From the NCBI RefSeq assembly GCF_028912405.1, contig NZ_JAKELO010000002.1, forward strand, positions 1,869,276 to 1,933,275: DNA of 64,000 nucleotides. Reading direction: 5' to 3'. The notes under the pieces were generated by a model. That model made no database searches, was not told where the DNA came from, and saw only the letters and a list, made by a program, of their open reading frames with translations. Both the position numbers and the translations under genes were made by a program. Source of the stretch: Methanogenium marinum. GTDB taxonomy: Archaea > Halobacteriota > Methanomicrobia > Methanomicrobiales > Methanomicrobiaceae. This document shows, one piece after another, positions 8,839 through 18,557 of this stretch (position 1 is its first letter; each line of letters starts with the position of its first letter).

Positions 8839-10029
8839 CTACTCAGTAACAACCACATCAAAATGACCTCCGCCGTATCCTTGCCATGTTTCATGAACCA
8901 AAAAGACATACTCTCCCGGTGGGGTGGCAGCCGTGGTGGAGACGGTTATTTCCGGGTAGTAGGTCTCTTTTGGGTAGGTCATGAAATCAGCGGGTGTAAT
9001 GGAGAGTTCCATTCCATCAGGCGGCAGTATTTCAGTTGAGTTGTACTCCCCGGAAACATGGGAGACGATACTCAGGTGCACCATGCCGTAGCCTTTTTCC
9101 CGTGATTCTGCTACAATTTCTCCGGTGTTTGTGGTTCCCGCTTTCACGGTGATGCTGTCCGGCCAGAGTATCACCGGGGCGCCAAAATGGGACTTGCCGG
9201 GTGTGATGAGTTCGCCCGGCACGTGGGTTTTTGTTGGTGTTGGTGTTGCAGGGCCGGTGAAGGGCGCTACCGACTGGGCGACTTTGTGCAGTTCATCTGT
9301 ATCGAAATTCCCCCACAACCAGTATGACGTGTTACCCGTCGTTGTCCATGAGATCTGTGTCTCGCTGATCCCATCCACGACCTTCGCTTCTGCACCGTTC
9401 ACCATCACCGTAGAGTATTTCAGTGCGGAGATGGCAAAGGCCCAGGGCGGGTCACCGGCACAGGTCTGCACCAGACGCAGCGTGTCGTCCTGACTGGTAT
9501 AATAGATCTGGCGCCGGGGGCAGGGGTCGCCAAAGACCTGGACTTTTGAAAATCCATATCCCTCCGGCACGTAGTAGGGTGCTGCAAGCCTGCAGTCGGG
9601 GCCGGATGCTTCCGCTGCCTCCTCCAGTGAGGCATATTCTTCCGGTGGCCCGGTCTGCATGCATGGCAGCGGGTCTTTGATGTACTGCCAGTAATTCCTG
9701 ACAACAGTCCCGTTTGGCACGTCAACAAATACATAGTAAACAGACGACTGGTTGATGACACGGAATTTCATCTCTGTGCCTGTCCATGAGATGCTCCCTT
9801 CCGGCCCGGTTGCTTCATAGTGAGCAGGTCCTGCATCCAGAATTTCATATGCGCCGGTATCAACCGGGATGCTCTCCTGCACTTCCGGGTTAGCAAGAGC
9901 AATTTCTATGGCTTTTTCTGTTTCGTTTACTGCAGGTGTATCCGCTTCGTTATCCAGGCACCCGGCGGCAAGCACCAGCGTAAGGCAGGCAATATAGCAC
10001 CATACCCGCCATCTCTTTATCCCCCTCAT
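8839..10029 (-). CDS. Secreted lipoprotein with a DUF4367-like region
   Basis: A 396-residue predicted lipoprotein. The signal peptide of about 25 residues ends in LVLAAGC, a lipobox. The middle (residues about 150-270) resembles DUF4367/outer-membrane-carrier-like domains: YYVPEGYGF, then a segment reporting YYTSQDDTLRLVQ. A Thr/Pro-rich linker (TPTPTKT) near 280 leads to a C-terminal beta-sandwich-like part. I chose ATG 10029 because it places the signal peptide at the N-terminus; the upstream in-frame extension to 10146 has no such logic. Function unknown; the product probably sits on the cell surface. It stands alone. Confidence 0.7.
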   Translation of the reverse strand: MRGIKRWRVWCYIACLTLVLAAGCLDNEADTPAVNETEKAIEIALANPEVQESIPVDTGAYEILDAGPAHYEATGPEGSISWTGTEMKFRVINQSSVYYVFVDVPNGTVVRNYWQYIKDPLPCMQTGPPEEYASLEEAAEASGPDCRLAAPYYVPEGYGFSKVQVFGDPCPRRQIYYTSQDDTLRLVQTCAGDPPWAFAISALKYSTVMVNGAEAKVVDGISETQISWTTTGNTSYWLWGNFDTDELHKVAQSVAPFTGPATPTPTKTHVPGELITPGKSHFGAPVILWPDSITVKAGTTNTGEIVAESREKGYGMVHLSIVSHVSGEYNSTEILPPDGMELSITPADFMTYPKETYYPEITVSTTAATPPGEYVFLVHETWQGYGGGHFDVVVTE

Positions 10030-10211
10030 TATTAAGAGGATACAACAGTTCGTTCGAAAAAGATTCCCCCGGAAATTAATGGAAGAGGGTTGATTCCGTC
10101 TGCAAGAAATGATGAGGATCTGCCTGCGGTAAAATGGATTCACCAAAAAAAGGAAACGGGATAAATGCTGCTATGCAGAAACAGCAGGTGGAACCTGAGG
10201 TATGTGCGATG

Positions 10212-10370
10212 TCATTCTCCCATCAGAGGGATGTTACATTTGGGGCATTTCAGGTCCCGGCAGGGAACACCGGGCGTTTTTTCGGCTGTATAGCCACATT
10301 GGGGGCATACGCATTTTGTCGGGGGGTTGCCACGTCGCTGGCGGCCCCCACCAAAGGGAATGTCAGTCAT
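10212..10370 (-). CDS. 52-residue zinc-ribbon protein, copy 1
   Basis: A small protein starting MTDIPFGGG with a basic Gly/Arg/Pro lead and two metal-binding pairs: CVCPQCGY near residues 20-27, then PC (about 39) and CPKC (about 44-47). The arrangement CxCPxCG...PC...CPxC occurs in small zinc- or iron-binding proteins of anaerobes. It is paralogous to the next gene 67 bases upstream, with the same length, the same MTDIPF start and the same cysteine spacing. Function unknown; the spacing suits one structural zinc or an Fe site. Confidence 0.75.
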   Translation of the reverse strand: MTDIPFGGGRQRRGNPPTKCVCPQCGYTAEKTPGVPCRDLKCPKCNIPLMGE

Positions 10371-10436
10371 TGATATCAGGGGGCTATATTCCCTGAATCA
10401 TCTTATGTGTTTGTGCTGATTTGTGCTCTTTTTCTG

Positions 10437-10595
10437 TCAGTCCCCCGTCAGGAGCATACCGCATCGGGGGCATTTCCTGCTCCAGCAGGGTACAGCAGGA
10501 GTCCTCTCGGTTTCATATCCACACTGGGGGCAGATGCATTTTTTCGGGGGGGTGCTTCGCTGCTGCTGTTCTTTCTCAAATGGAATGTCAGTCAT
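10437..10595 (-). CDS. 52-residue zinc-ribbon protein, copy 2
   Basis: Paralogue of the gene at 10212-10370, also 52 residues: MTDIPF start, Gln/Arg-rich lead, CICPQCGY, then VPC and CPRCGM. On its coding strand a good ribosome-binding site (aggagat) lies about 10 bases before the ATG. The two copies face the same way and could be one transcription unit, with this copy first. Conservation of every cysteine in both copies, together with divergence elsewhere, indicates selection on a metal-binding protein. Specific role unknown. Confidence 0.75.
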   Translation of the reverse strand: MTDIPFEKEQQQRSTPPKKCICPQCGYETERTPAVPCWSRKCPRCGMLLTGD

Positions 10596-10841
10596 GTGTA
10601 CCGGGGATATCTCCTATGAATTCTCTTAAGCATTTGTGCTGTTTTCTGTTGTGGTACAGATGAAACAGATGATCCGCCAATCCATTCGTCATCTGTATTG
10701 TTTCCGTCAGGTACAGAAGAGATACTCCTGCTTTTATTCCATTGTTTCACTGGGTGCATCCAATTTATGCAGACCACAAAATCAGCTATCAGGTAAGCAT
10801 TGATGCTGTATGCCTGCAGACCTTTTCTGCAGTGATTTTGT

Positions 10842-11690
10842 ATGAATGGCGGGAAGAATAACAGACAGCAGGGTGTTCTCCATCTCCGTGAGAAAGGGGT
10901 GGTGTCCCTGAGAGTAAAGGCTGTGGCAGGCTTTCTCTCCGCAGAACAGCTTGAAGCACTGGCGAGGACAGCGAGGGACTACGGGCAGGGTGAAGTCTGC
11001 ACGACCGCCCGGCTGAATCTTGAGATTCCGGGCATCAGCAAAACGGATGTGACTGACGCTGCAGCCGCTCTTTCTGCTGCGGATCTTGTTTTGGGAAGCA
11101 CCGGTCCGTCGGTGCGTTCGGTCGTTTCCTGCAAAGGCACTATCTGTCGGCATGGCTGCTGTGATACCTTTGGTATTGCCCGGCAACTTGAGGAAACGGA
11201 GGGCGGCCGTCCTCTCCCCCGGAAACTGAAGATTGCCATTGCTGGCTGTCCGAACAACTGCTCACGGGTGCAGTTCAATGACATCGGATTCATGGGACAC
11301 CGCTACCCTCGCTTTACCGAAGAGGAGTGTACACAGTGCGGTGCCTGTGAAACGGTCTGCAAAGAAGATGCCATCACGATGGGAGATGACGGGATTGTCT
11401 TCTCTCCCAAACGCTGCATCGGGTGCGGTGACTGCATCGCCGTCTGTCCGAAGGATGCAGTCAGTATCGCAGATGAAGGGCTGTCTCTCTTTCTTGGCGG
11501 AAGGGCCGGGCGGAAAATTCGTTTTGGAACAGAGGTGAAAAGCCGTGTGGCAGAAATGGATGTACCGGCAATCACTGAACGTATCATCACATATTTCGCG
11601 GAAAATGCTTGTGATGGTGAACGGTTCGGTCAGATGATGGACCGGCTGGGAGACGAGACTGTTTTCAGGGATCTGGGTCTTTATTCCTGA
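10842..11690 (+). CDS. Dsr-like siroheme/4Fe-4S protein (group I Dsr-LP)
   Basis: A 282-residue small sulfite/nitrite-reductase-like protein. The N-terminal half is the ferredoxin-like fold that binds siroheme. The coupled siroheme-4Fe4S cysteines appear as CKGTICRHGC (near residue 100) and CPNNC (near 135). Next come two ferredoxin 4Fe-4S motifs, CTQCGACETVCKE (about 163-175) and CIGCGDCIAVCPK (about 190-202). Methanogens carry such Dsr-LP proteins; proposed roles are sulfite reduction or an assimilatory/redox function, not proven for this type. Single gene, convergent with the nitroreductase gene. Length and domain order are normal for the group. Confidence 0.85.
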   Translation: MNGGKNNRQQGVLHLREKGVVSLRVKAVAGFLSAEQLEALARTARDYGQGEVCTTARLNLEIPGISKTDVTDAAAALSAADLVLGSTGPSVRSVVSCKGTICRHGCCDTFGIARQLEETEGGRPLPRKLKIAIAGCPNNCSRVQFNDIGFMGHRYPRFTEEECTQCGACETVCKEDAITMGDDGIVFSPKRCIGCGDCIAVCPKDAVSIADEGLSLFLGGRAGRKIRFGTEVKSRVAEMDVPAITERIITYFAENACDGERFGQMMDRLGDETVFRDLGLYS

Positions 11691-11727
11691 AAAGGAAGGC
11701 AGGGAGGTATGAATTTCCTCTTCCTTT
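11691..11727. terminator. Inverted repeat between convergent genes
   Basis: The perfect 8-base arms AAAGGAAG and CTTCCTTT flank a 21-base loop, directly after the stop of the Dsr-like gene and before the 3' end of the opposing gene. Position suggests a weak bidirectional terminator; there is no long T-run. Confidence 0.3.
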
Positions 11728-11749
11728 CCCGCCCTCAAAAGAGTATGTT

Positions 11750-12496
11750 TTATTTTCTGTGGGTCATTTTACCCACCGTCGCAGCATAAATACAAAACTG
11801 GGTTTCCCCGTCAATTCCGAGGAGCTGGTTCATGGCCTCATCATCGAAGGCTCCAATGGCACAGACGCCACAACCGACAGCCTCCGCACCAAGATAGAGG
11901 TTCTGGCAGGCGTGGCCCGCGTCGAGGAAGAGATACCGGTAGCCCCGTTCACTGTAGCGCCATGTCATCCGGTAGGGAACTGCCACCCAGATGACGGTGA
12001 CCGCGTTTTCTTTGACAAACTGCTGATACAGGCATGCCTGAAACATGCTGTCTGCAATCCCCCGCTCGCGGTTGACTTCTGCAAGCTGATTTTCAATGGC
12101 GAGATAACGGTAGAGTCCCGGTGTTATACCCTCCACATTATTTACGAGCACATAGGTTTCAAAAGCATGGCGGGCACCCGCCGACGGAACGGTTCTGAAT
12201 GTGTACTCTCCCGTGGTCACTTTTTTTACGCCCTGCGTGCACCAGAGGAGAAAGGAAAGTTCAGCGATGGTAATAGGTTCCTTCCGGTACGACCGTCTGC
12301 TCTCACGGTGTTGAATAGCGTCACGGAGATCTATGGGGGGGATGGTGACTGATGTTGGTGCCGGAAGATGAATTATTTCTCCGCCTCCGGTATAGGGGAG
12401 TTCCAGAGGTGGCTGAGTACGCCCAATCATCTGGTCTGATTTTTCAAGATTTCTGTACAGTGTCTGTGTCATAAATTCCGAGCCTGTTTTCTCCAT
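11750..12496 (-). CDS. SagB/ThcOx-family nitroreductase-like FMN oxidoreductase
   Basis: A 248-residue flavin oxidoreductase of the nitroreductase superfamily. The HRESRRSYR motif near residue 68 is the FMN-phosphate-binding start; SAGARHAFETYV near 105 and the C-terminal AEAVGCGVCAIGAF are typical of SagB/ThcOx-type dehydrogenases. In biosynthetic clusters such enzymes oxidise azolines, but no cyclodehydratase or precursor peptide is nearby, so the substrate is unknown. I chose the ATG at 12496 because a ribosome-binding site (gggtgat) precedes it; an alternative ATG four bases upstream is out of frame. No signal peptide. Confidence 0.85.
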   Translation of the reverse strand: MEKTGSEFMTQTLYRNLEKSDQMIGRTQPPLELPYTGGGEIIHLPAPTSVTIPPIDLRDAIQHRESRRSYRKEPITIAELSFLLWCTQGVKKVTTGEYTFRTVPSAGARHAFETYVLVNNVEGITPGLYRYLAIENQLAEVNRERGIADSMFQACLYQQFVKENAVTVIWVAVPYRMTWRYSERGYRYLFLDAGHACQNLYLGAEAVGCGVCAIGAFDDEAMNQLLGIDGETQFCIYAATVGKMTHRK

Positions 12497-12713
12497 CCAT
12501 TATCACCCTGGTTTATTCTCCCGTATCTGTCTCCGTACATATGGAGAACAGCATGGGCAGATAGGTAGTGCAATGCCAAGGTTTTTCCCCCTCATTTTTG
12601 GGAATGATATTCTTCCGGCCGGTTTTTGATGCCCGTCATCGGAATTTTTTGACGACATTATTTTTCCCAATCATTTTACTACTATAACCGCTACTATTCC
12701 CCAGAGTGATTCC

Positions 12714-15437
12714 ATGAACCAACAAAGGTTAATTATTGCCGGCATCGCTATCTTTGTCTCCATACTGGTTCTGTTCGGCCTCCTCGGCGACTGGTTCTGG
12801 TTTGTTGCCATTGGGTATGAGGATGTATTCCTTTCCATTCTCTCTATCAGGGTCGTGCTTTTTGTCATTGCGACCGCTGTCTTCTTTGTATTTGCTTATC
12901 TGAATATCCGGTATGCGGCAAAAAACGCTGCCCGCATACAGGGCTCCCCCTCCGATGGATTTACCATTGCAGTCTTCTTTGCGGGACTTATCGCGTTCTT
13001 TACCGGGCTCAGCATATCCGGTGCATGGGAGACGGTATTTAAATATCTCAATCAGGCTCCGTTTGGATTAACAGATCCGATATTCGGGCTTGATGTCGGG
13101 TTTTATGTATTCTCGCTTCCCTTCTACAATCTCATTCTCAATCTCTGTATTGCCCTCTTTATCCTGACCATTATTCTCAGTTCTCTCCCGTATCTTGCGG
13201 GCCTTCCCGGGAATATTCTCCGGAGCAAGGTTTTTTACCGGCCTGAGGGCGGTTTTCCTGAAGAGGGAGAACCGGAATATGGGGGTAATGTCACCTTTGC
13301 CCAGACAATAAAGGCATTCTTGCCACAGTTAAATGCCCTGCTCTTTCTCACCTTTGCTACTCTTGCCATCCGTATCTGGCTTGCCAGGTTTGATCTGCTC
13401 TTCTCTGAAACCGGTGCAGTGATTGGGGCAGGATATACCGCAGTTCATGTCACCCTTCCGCTTTTCACCATTCTTGCTGTGGTGGCCTTTTTAATCGGCA
13501 TCGGATTTCTTATCAATGAAAAATTCGAGCGGTTTGAAGTCATCACCTATGGCATTGCCGCCTTTGTCGCAATCGCGTTTATCGGTATTGTGGCCGGTAT
13601 GGTTATGCAGGGGCTTATCGTTGAGCCCAATGAGCTGAATCTTGAAGAAGAATATCTAAACTATAACATCCAGTTCACGCTTGCGAGCTATGACCTTGAT
13701 ACGGCCGATGAGGCAATCTTCCCGGTTTCGTATAATCTCACGGCAGCAGACATACGGGAGAACAATGCCACCATCAGTAACATCCGGCTCTGGGACTGGC
13801 GGCCGCTTAAGACCACATATGAACAGCTTCAGCTCTTCCGGACATATTACGACTTTAATGATGTTGATGTGGACCGCTACTACTTTGATGGCACCTACAA
13901 GGAGGTCCTTGTCTCAGCACGGGAGATGAATATTGAGGGTCTCCAGCCACAGGCGCAGACGTGGGTAAACACCCATCTGATCTATACCCACGGGTATGGG
14001 GCAGTGATGAATCCGGTTGATGAAGTGACAGACGACGGTCTTCCGGTATTCTATCTGAAGGATATTCCCGCCACATCCCCATATCTCACCCTTGATGAGC
14101 CACGGATTTATTACGGCGAGAAGACGGGCAACTATGTCGTGACTGCTACCACCACCGAAGAGTTTGACTATCCGGCAGGCGACCAGAACGCCTATCATAT
14201 CTATGATGGGCAGGGCGGTGTCGGAATGGATAATCTCGTAAAACGGCTCATCTATGCGTTTAAATTTGGATCCGTTGAACTTCTGGTATCAGGATCGCTC
14301 ACGGATGATAGTAAAATTATGTTCCACCGCAATATTGAAGACCGTGCACAGACCATTGCTCCGTTCCTCTCCTATGACGCTGACCCCTATGTCGTGGTGG
14401 CCGATGACCGACTCTACTGGATCATCGATGCCTACACCACTGCAGACCGTTTCCCGTACTCTGAACCATTTTATGTCTCAGCAGTCGGTGGTCAGCGGCT
14501 CAACTACATCAGAAACAGTGTGAAAGTCGTCATTGATGCCTACAATGGGGATATCACGTACTATGTCGTTGACCCTGAAGATCCGCTCGTCAGGACATAT
14601 GACAACATCTTCCCCGGCTTTTTCAAAGAGTTTGCAGAGATGCCGGATGCACTCAAGAGCCATGTCCGCTACCCTCAGGGACTCTTCCAGGTGCAGGCGG
14701 ATATCTATTCAACCTACCACATGAAGGATCCGCGTGTATTCTACAACAGAGAGGACGCATGGGTCATTCCTGACGAAATATACCGTGGTTCCCGTCAGCA
14801 GATGGAACCGTACTATGTCATTATGGACCTGCCCGGGGAGGAGTCTGAGGAGTTCATCCAGATGATCCCGTTCACCCCGCGAAACAAGGAAAATATGATC
14901 GGGTGGATGGCCGCACGTTCGGACGGGGCTTCTTATGGATCCCTTGTTGTCTACCAGTTCTCCAAACAGGAGCTCACCTACGGTCCGATGCAGATAGAGG
15001 CCCGGATCGATCAGGATACTGAGATATCACAGGACATCACCCTCTGGTCGCAGTCAGGATCGTCGGTGCTTCGGGGCAATACGCTTGTGATACCTATCGA
15101 GGACTCTATCATCTATGTCGAACCTCTGTATCTTGAGGCAACGGAGAAAGGAACACTTCCGCAGCTCAAACGGGTTATTGTTGCCTATGGAGACAGGCTT
15201 ACGATGCAGGATACTCTGGGGGAGGCACTCGCCGTCATCTTCAGTGGTGAGACAGGCGACATCAGCGATACCGGAGAGGCCGGTCCGGGTGACCTGCCTC
15301 CGGTGAGCAGAGACGACTTGGAGAAGCTTGCCCGTATCGCTGAACTCTATGATCTTGCAAGCCAGGCTCTCAATGATGGTGATCTTGGGTTGTACCAGAA
15401 ATATTTCGATGAGATTGGAACGGTCGCGGCATCGTGA
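12714..15437 (+). CDS. UPF0182 family membrane protein
   Basis: A 907-residue protein of the UPF0182 (COG1615) family, widely distributed but uncharacterised. Seven or so hydrophobic segments fill residues 1-310 (starting LIIAGIAIFVSILVLFGLLG and GDWFWF), followed by a very large extracellular domain with the family signature of NIRLWDWRPL (about 359) and many YDADPYVV-type strands. The length is typical. Weak ribosome-binding sequence (agagtga) precedes ATG 12714. Divergently transcribed from the nitroreductase gene. Function unknown for the family. Confidence 0.9.
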   Translation: MNQQRLIIAGIAIFVSILVLFGLLGDWFWFVAIGYEDVFLSILSIRVVLFVIATAVFFVFAYLNIRYAAKNAARIQGSPSDGFTIAVFFAGLIAFFTGLSISGAWETVFKYLNQAPFGLTDPIFGLDVGFYVFSLPFYNLILNLCIALFILTIILSSLPYLAGLPGNILRSKVFYRPEGGFPEEGEPEYGGNVTFAQTIKAFLPQLNALLFLTFATLAIRIWLARFDLLFSETGAVIGAGYTAVHVTLPLFTILAVVAFLIGIGFLINEKFERFEVITYGIAAFVAIAFIGIVAGMVMQGLIVEPNELNLEEEYLNYNIQFTLASYDLDTADEAIFPVSYNLTAADIRENNATISNIRLWDWRPLKTTYEQLQLFRTYYDFNDVDVDRYYFDGTYKEVLVSAREMNIEGLQPQAQTWVNTHLIYTHGYGAVMNPVDEVTDDGLPVFYLKDIPATSPYLTLDEPRIYYGEKTGNYVVTATTTEEFDYPAGDQNAYHIYDGQGGVGMDNLVKRLIYAFKFGSVELLVSGSLTDDSKIMFHRNIEDRAQTIAPFLSYDADPYVVVADDRLYWIIDAYTTADRFPYSEPFYVSAVGGQRLNYIRNSVKVVIDAYNGDITYYVVDPEDPLVRTYDNIFPGFFKEFAEMPDALKSHVRYPQGLFQVQADIYSTYHMKDPRVFYNREDAWVIPDEIYRGSRQQMEPYYVIMDLPGEESEEFIQMIPFTPRNKENMIGWMAARSDGASYGSLVVYQFSKQELTYGPMQIEARIDQDTEISQDITLWSQSGSSVLRGNTLVIPIEDSIIYVEPLYLEATEKGTLPQLKRVIVAYGDRLTMQDTLGEALAVIFSGETGDISDTGEAGPGDLPPVSRDDLEKLARIAELYDLASQALNDGDLGLYQKYFDEIGTVAAS

Positions 15438-15509
15438 TAGTGCTGCCACACACCGCATCCTTTCTCTCTTTTGAAATTCAACTATTTTTTACAGGAGCAT
15501 ACCATCGGG

Positions 15510-16118
15510 ATGACAACTGAGAACGAACGCACTAAACTGGACGAAGCCGTCCGCACCTGCACCCGCTGCCCTCTTGCAGAGACACGCACGAATGCCGTCC
15601 CGGGCGATGGGCCCGTTCCAACCCGCATCCTCTTCATCGGGGAGGCGCCGGGGAGGAATGAAGATACGAAAGGAATTCCCTTTGTGGGCCGGGCGGGGAG
15701 TATCCTTGATGGTCTCCTCGAAGGAATAGGCGTTGCCCGTGACGAGGTATTCATCACCAATATCGTCAAGTGCCGGCCGCCCAAAAACCGTGATCCGACG
15801 AATGAAGAGATCGAAGCCTGTCGTCCTTACCTCGAGCGTCAGCTTGTTCTCCTTTGTCCTGAGGTAATCGTTCCCCTCGGGCGGTTTGCGATGCGGTGGG
15901 TGCTTGAATCCTATGGAATCACTCCGGGCCCCATCTCTGAGGTGCATGGCACCGTTTTCCGTATCCACAACACCGGATGTGAGCAGGTCATAATCCCGGT
16001 GTATCATCCGGCGGCCACCATCTATCGGCCCGCATTCCGGGAGGTGCTGGCGGCAGACTTTGAGACCATCCGGGAGGTCCTTGAACAATCCCTGATTCCC
16101 GGCGGAGCAGAAAAATGA
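15510..16118 (+). CDS. Type-4 (Fe-S) uracil-DNA glycosylase
   Basis: Removes uracil from DNA arising by cytosine deamination. The 202-residue protein has the 4Fe-4S ligands in CTRCPL (residues about 18-21), then near 92 (KCRPP) and 109 (ACRP), the active-site motif GEAPGRNED near 44, FVGRAG near 58 and the C-terminal HPAATIYRP motif near 173. I chose ATG 15510 because a ribosome-binding site (aggag, 15493-15497) precedes it and the family usually begins just before the first cysteine pair; an upstream TTG at 15471 is less likely. The 3' end overlaps the next gene by 4 bases (ATGA). Confidence 0.93.
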   Translation: MTTENERTKLDEAVRTCTRCPLAETRTNAVPGDGPVPTRILFIGEAPGRNEDTKGIPFVGRAGSILDGLLEGIGVARDEVFITNIVKCRPPKNRDPTNEEIEACRPYLERQLVLLCPEVIVPLGRFAMRWVLESYGITPGPISEVHGTVFRIHNTGCEQVIIPVYHPAATIYRPAFREVLAADFETIREVLEQSLIPGGAEK

Positions 16119-16702
16119 AGATTATTGGAATATCCGGAAGTCCTCGGGCAGGTGGGAACACCGATACCCTGCTCAGAGAACTGCTTGCGGGTGCGGCCAT
16201 GGAAGGGGCTGAGACGGAGATGGTGCATCTCCGTGATTATGCCATCCATTCCTGCATCGGCTGTGAACGCTGTCGAAAGGACCTCACCTGTACCCGTTTT
16301 ATGGACGGTATGCATCTCCTTTATCCAAAGATAGAGGCGGCAGACGGGCTCATCATAGGATCGCCGACCTATAACTACAACATCACTACGGAGATGAAGG
16401 CCTTCATCGACCGTTTGTATCCCTACTACCGTTTTTCCGCTGAGCGGCCCGGTCCGTATTCAAGTTTTTTTCAGGGGCTGGGAAGAAAGGTGCTGGTATT
16501 CTCGATTGCCGAGCAGAAAAAACCTGAAGAGCGGGGATTTGCCATTGAGGCGATGCAGCGGCCACTTGAAGCGCTGGGATTTGTGGTGACTGATACCCTC
16601 CCTGCTGAAGGTTACTTTAAGAAAAGTGCGGTGGCAGGTGATTCTGCTGTGCAGGAGAAGGCACGGGATGTGGGCAGACGGTTTGCCCGCGGGCTTATCT
16701 GA
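16115..16702 (+). CDS. Iron-sulfur flavoprotein (Isf-like)
   Basis: An FMN-binding flavodoxin-fold protein of 195 residues. It starts with the FMN phosphate loop SGSPRAGGNT (about 7-16) and contains the compact cluster motif CIGCERCRKDLTC (about 47-59), CX2CX2CX5C, which is the 4Fe-4S signature of Methanosarcina-type iron-sulfur flavoproteins. GSPTYNYNIT near 82 is the second flavin-binding segment. Isf proteins are implicated in electron transfer and in reduction of oxygen or peroxide in anaerobes. Translation is probably coupled to the uracil-DNA glycosylase through a 4-base overlap; a functional link through oxidative damage is plausible but inferred. Confidence 0.9.
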   Translation: MKIIGISGSPRAGGNTDTLLRELLAGAAMEGAETEMVHLRDYAIHSCIGCERCRKDLTCTRFMDGMHLLYPKIEAADGLIIGSPTYNYNITTEMKAFIDRLYPYYRFSAERPGPYSSFFQGLGRKVLVFSIAEQKKPEERGFAIEAMQRPLEALGFVVTDTLPAEGYFKKSAVAGDSAVQEKARDVGRRFARGLI

Positions 16703-16955
16703 ACAAAATCCCTTTTTTTCCTTTATTTTCGTAACCCTTTCTCTCCCGGTGTCTGGCGGGAGGTGTAATGTCTGTTGAAAACAGCAGATATTTCGTATCC
16801 TCGTCAGTCCCCGTGGTAATTATCGGGAACTGGTTTTTTGCTTTTGTTGGATATTTCGCCCGTCTAACGGGGTTTTATTGTGTTCCTTGTGATTCGGGAA
16901 TGTATGATTTTAAATGAGTCTTTTTATAATCTGCTGTTGTGAATCACTTCATTAT

Positions 16956-18512
16956 ATGAGAACGGGCCGAAACGTTGCAGGAATCTGTGTGGTATGTTTA
17001 TGTGCCATACTGGTATTTTTTGCCGGATGTACCACTTCTTCCGTTGACGATGTGCAGGATACGGCGGAAATGTCATCTGATTACGTAAGTGAATTTGCTG
17101 ATTTTGATGTCTTTGTCGGGGAGACACTTGATACCTACCAGGTTCCGGGTGCATATGTAGGCATTGTTACCGGTGACGGGGTCATTATTTCAGAAGGATA
17201 TGGTGTTCTCGGTGTGGGGAGCACAGCACCCGTTGATGAAAATACCCGGTTTCAGCTGGCGTCCACATCGAAGTTTATCACTGCAACCCAGCTGGGCACA
17301 CTGGTAAGTGCCGGCGGCGCTGACTGGGATACGCCATTACGGGAATATATTCCCGGATTTGCGATGATGGACGAATATGCCGGAGAGCATGCGACCCTCC
17401 GTGATATGCTTGAGCACCGTTCCGGTCTTCGTCCTTATGACTGCGGCCTTCTCGGTCGGCTGAATCTCACAGATGCAGAGATTCTGGAACGGGTAAAATA
17501 TATGCAGCCCGGCTCATCCTTCCGTGACCGGTATCAATATTCAAATGTCGGGTTCTTTATCGCAGGAGAGGTGGCAGCAGTGGCTGATGGTACTTCCTGG
17601 GAAGATTCCCTTGATAAACGGATATTTACTCCTCTCAGAATGACCCGTTCCGGCGGAGATTATGCCACCCTCTTTTTGGATGAAAATCATGTTGATGGGA
17701 GTATGCAGGACGGAAAAGCTGTTATCCCGATGACATTAGAATCTGCCGGGCTAAACGGTGCGGGTGATGTGGTTTCCACCGGTGCTGACATGACCCGGTG
17801 GATGACGCTGGTTCTGAATGAGGGAACATTCGAAGGAAATGAGGTGATTTCTTCCGATGTGATGTCAGAAATTCTTGCTTCTTCTCCTACAATGGGAAAC
17901 GGTGGTGGCGGGCCCCTGCATGACCCGAACGGCCTGACACAGATGGGGTCTGAGACCTACTATTTCGGTCGCGACCGTGTCGTTGAGAAGAACGGGGCCC
18001 TTGACGGTGTCCGCACCATCGTTACCCTTGTCCCGGAAAAAGACATTGGCATTGTCGTTCTTGCAAACAAACACCTGACCGTCTTCCCGGAGGCAGTGAG
18101 AGCAGAGTTTCTGGAGCGGGTCTGTGGAGAGAGTGGTGTTGACCTGCAGGCACGGATACTGGAACATCAGGCAGCATGGTATGCCATGGGTGTTATGGCG
18201 GAACCACCCGCCTCTTCTGCACCCGCGTCTGTACAGCCTGAGGAGATTGCAGGGATGTATGAGAGTAATCTCTATGGGCCGCTTGTGATCACATCCGGTG
18301 CAGTGGATGGAATCACAGATGGCGAATTTTCCCTGTCGCTTGGACGTGTCGCCTATCCGGGGATTTTGAGGCATTGGGATGGAAATACCTATCAGGCAGT
18401 CTGGAAAGACCCGGATGACGCCCCTGATATTTTTACCTTCACCGTGGAGGATGATGGCAGTGTTTCAGGGTTTGAGGGAGAAGTGATGGGTGAATTCAAA
18501 AAAGTTCAGTGA
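16956..18512 (+). CDS. Beta-lactamase-fold serine hydrolase, lipoprotein
   Basis: A 518-residue secreted hydrolase of the class C beta-lactamase/DD-peptidase superfamily (MEROPS S12-like). After a signal peptide ending in the lipobox FFAGC (about residue 27) comes the catalytic domain with the SxxK motif STSK (near 97), the second motif YSN (near 188) and a C-terminal extra domain from about residue 420. In archaea, which lack murein, substrates are unknown; esterase or peptidase activity is likely. ATG 16956 was preferred over one at 16914 because it begins the signal peptide and lies about 30 bases from a TATA-like ttttataat at 16920-16928. Confidence 0.88.
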   Translation: MRTGRNVAGICVVCLCAILVFFAGCTTSSVDDVQDTAEMSSDYVSEFADFDVFVGETLDTYQVPGAYVGIVTGDGVIISEGYGVLGVGSTAPVDENTRFQLASTSKFITATQLGTLVSAGGADWDTPLREYIPGFAMMDEYAGEHATLRDMLEHRSGLRPYDCGLLGRLNLTDAEILERVKYMQPGSSFRDRYQYSNVGFFIAGEVAAVADGTSWEDSLDKRIFTPLRMTRSGGDYATLFLDENHVDGSMQDGKAVIPMTLESAGLNGAGDVVSTGADMTRWMTLVLNEGTFEGNEVISSDVMSEILASSPTMGNGGGGPLHDPNGLTQMGSETYYFGRDRVVEKNGALDGVRTIVTLVPEKDIGIVVLANKHLTVFPEAVRAEFLERVCGESGVDLQARILEHQAAWYAMGVMAEPPASSAPASVQPEEIAGMYESNLYGPLVITSGAVDGITDGEFSLSLGRVAYPGILRHWDGNTYQAVWKDPDDAPDIFTFTVEDDGSVSGFEGEVMGEFKKVQ

Positions 18513-18516
18513 TGAT

Positions 18517-18538
18517 AAAGGGATTCTCTCCCTTTTTC
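18517..18538. terminator. Bidirectional hairpin terminator between convergent genes
   Basis: The 7-base stem AAAGGGA/TCCCTTT with a 5-base loop ends in T residues on the plus strand and is preceded by A residues for the other strand. It fills most of the 45-base gap between two convergent stop codons. Confidence 0.55.
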
Positions 18539-18557
18539 GTCATTTTTATGAAAAAAA

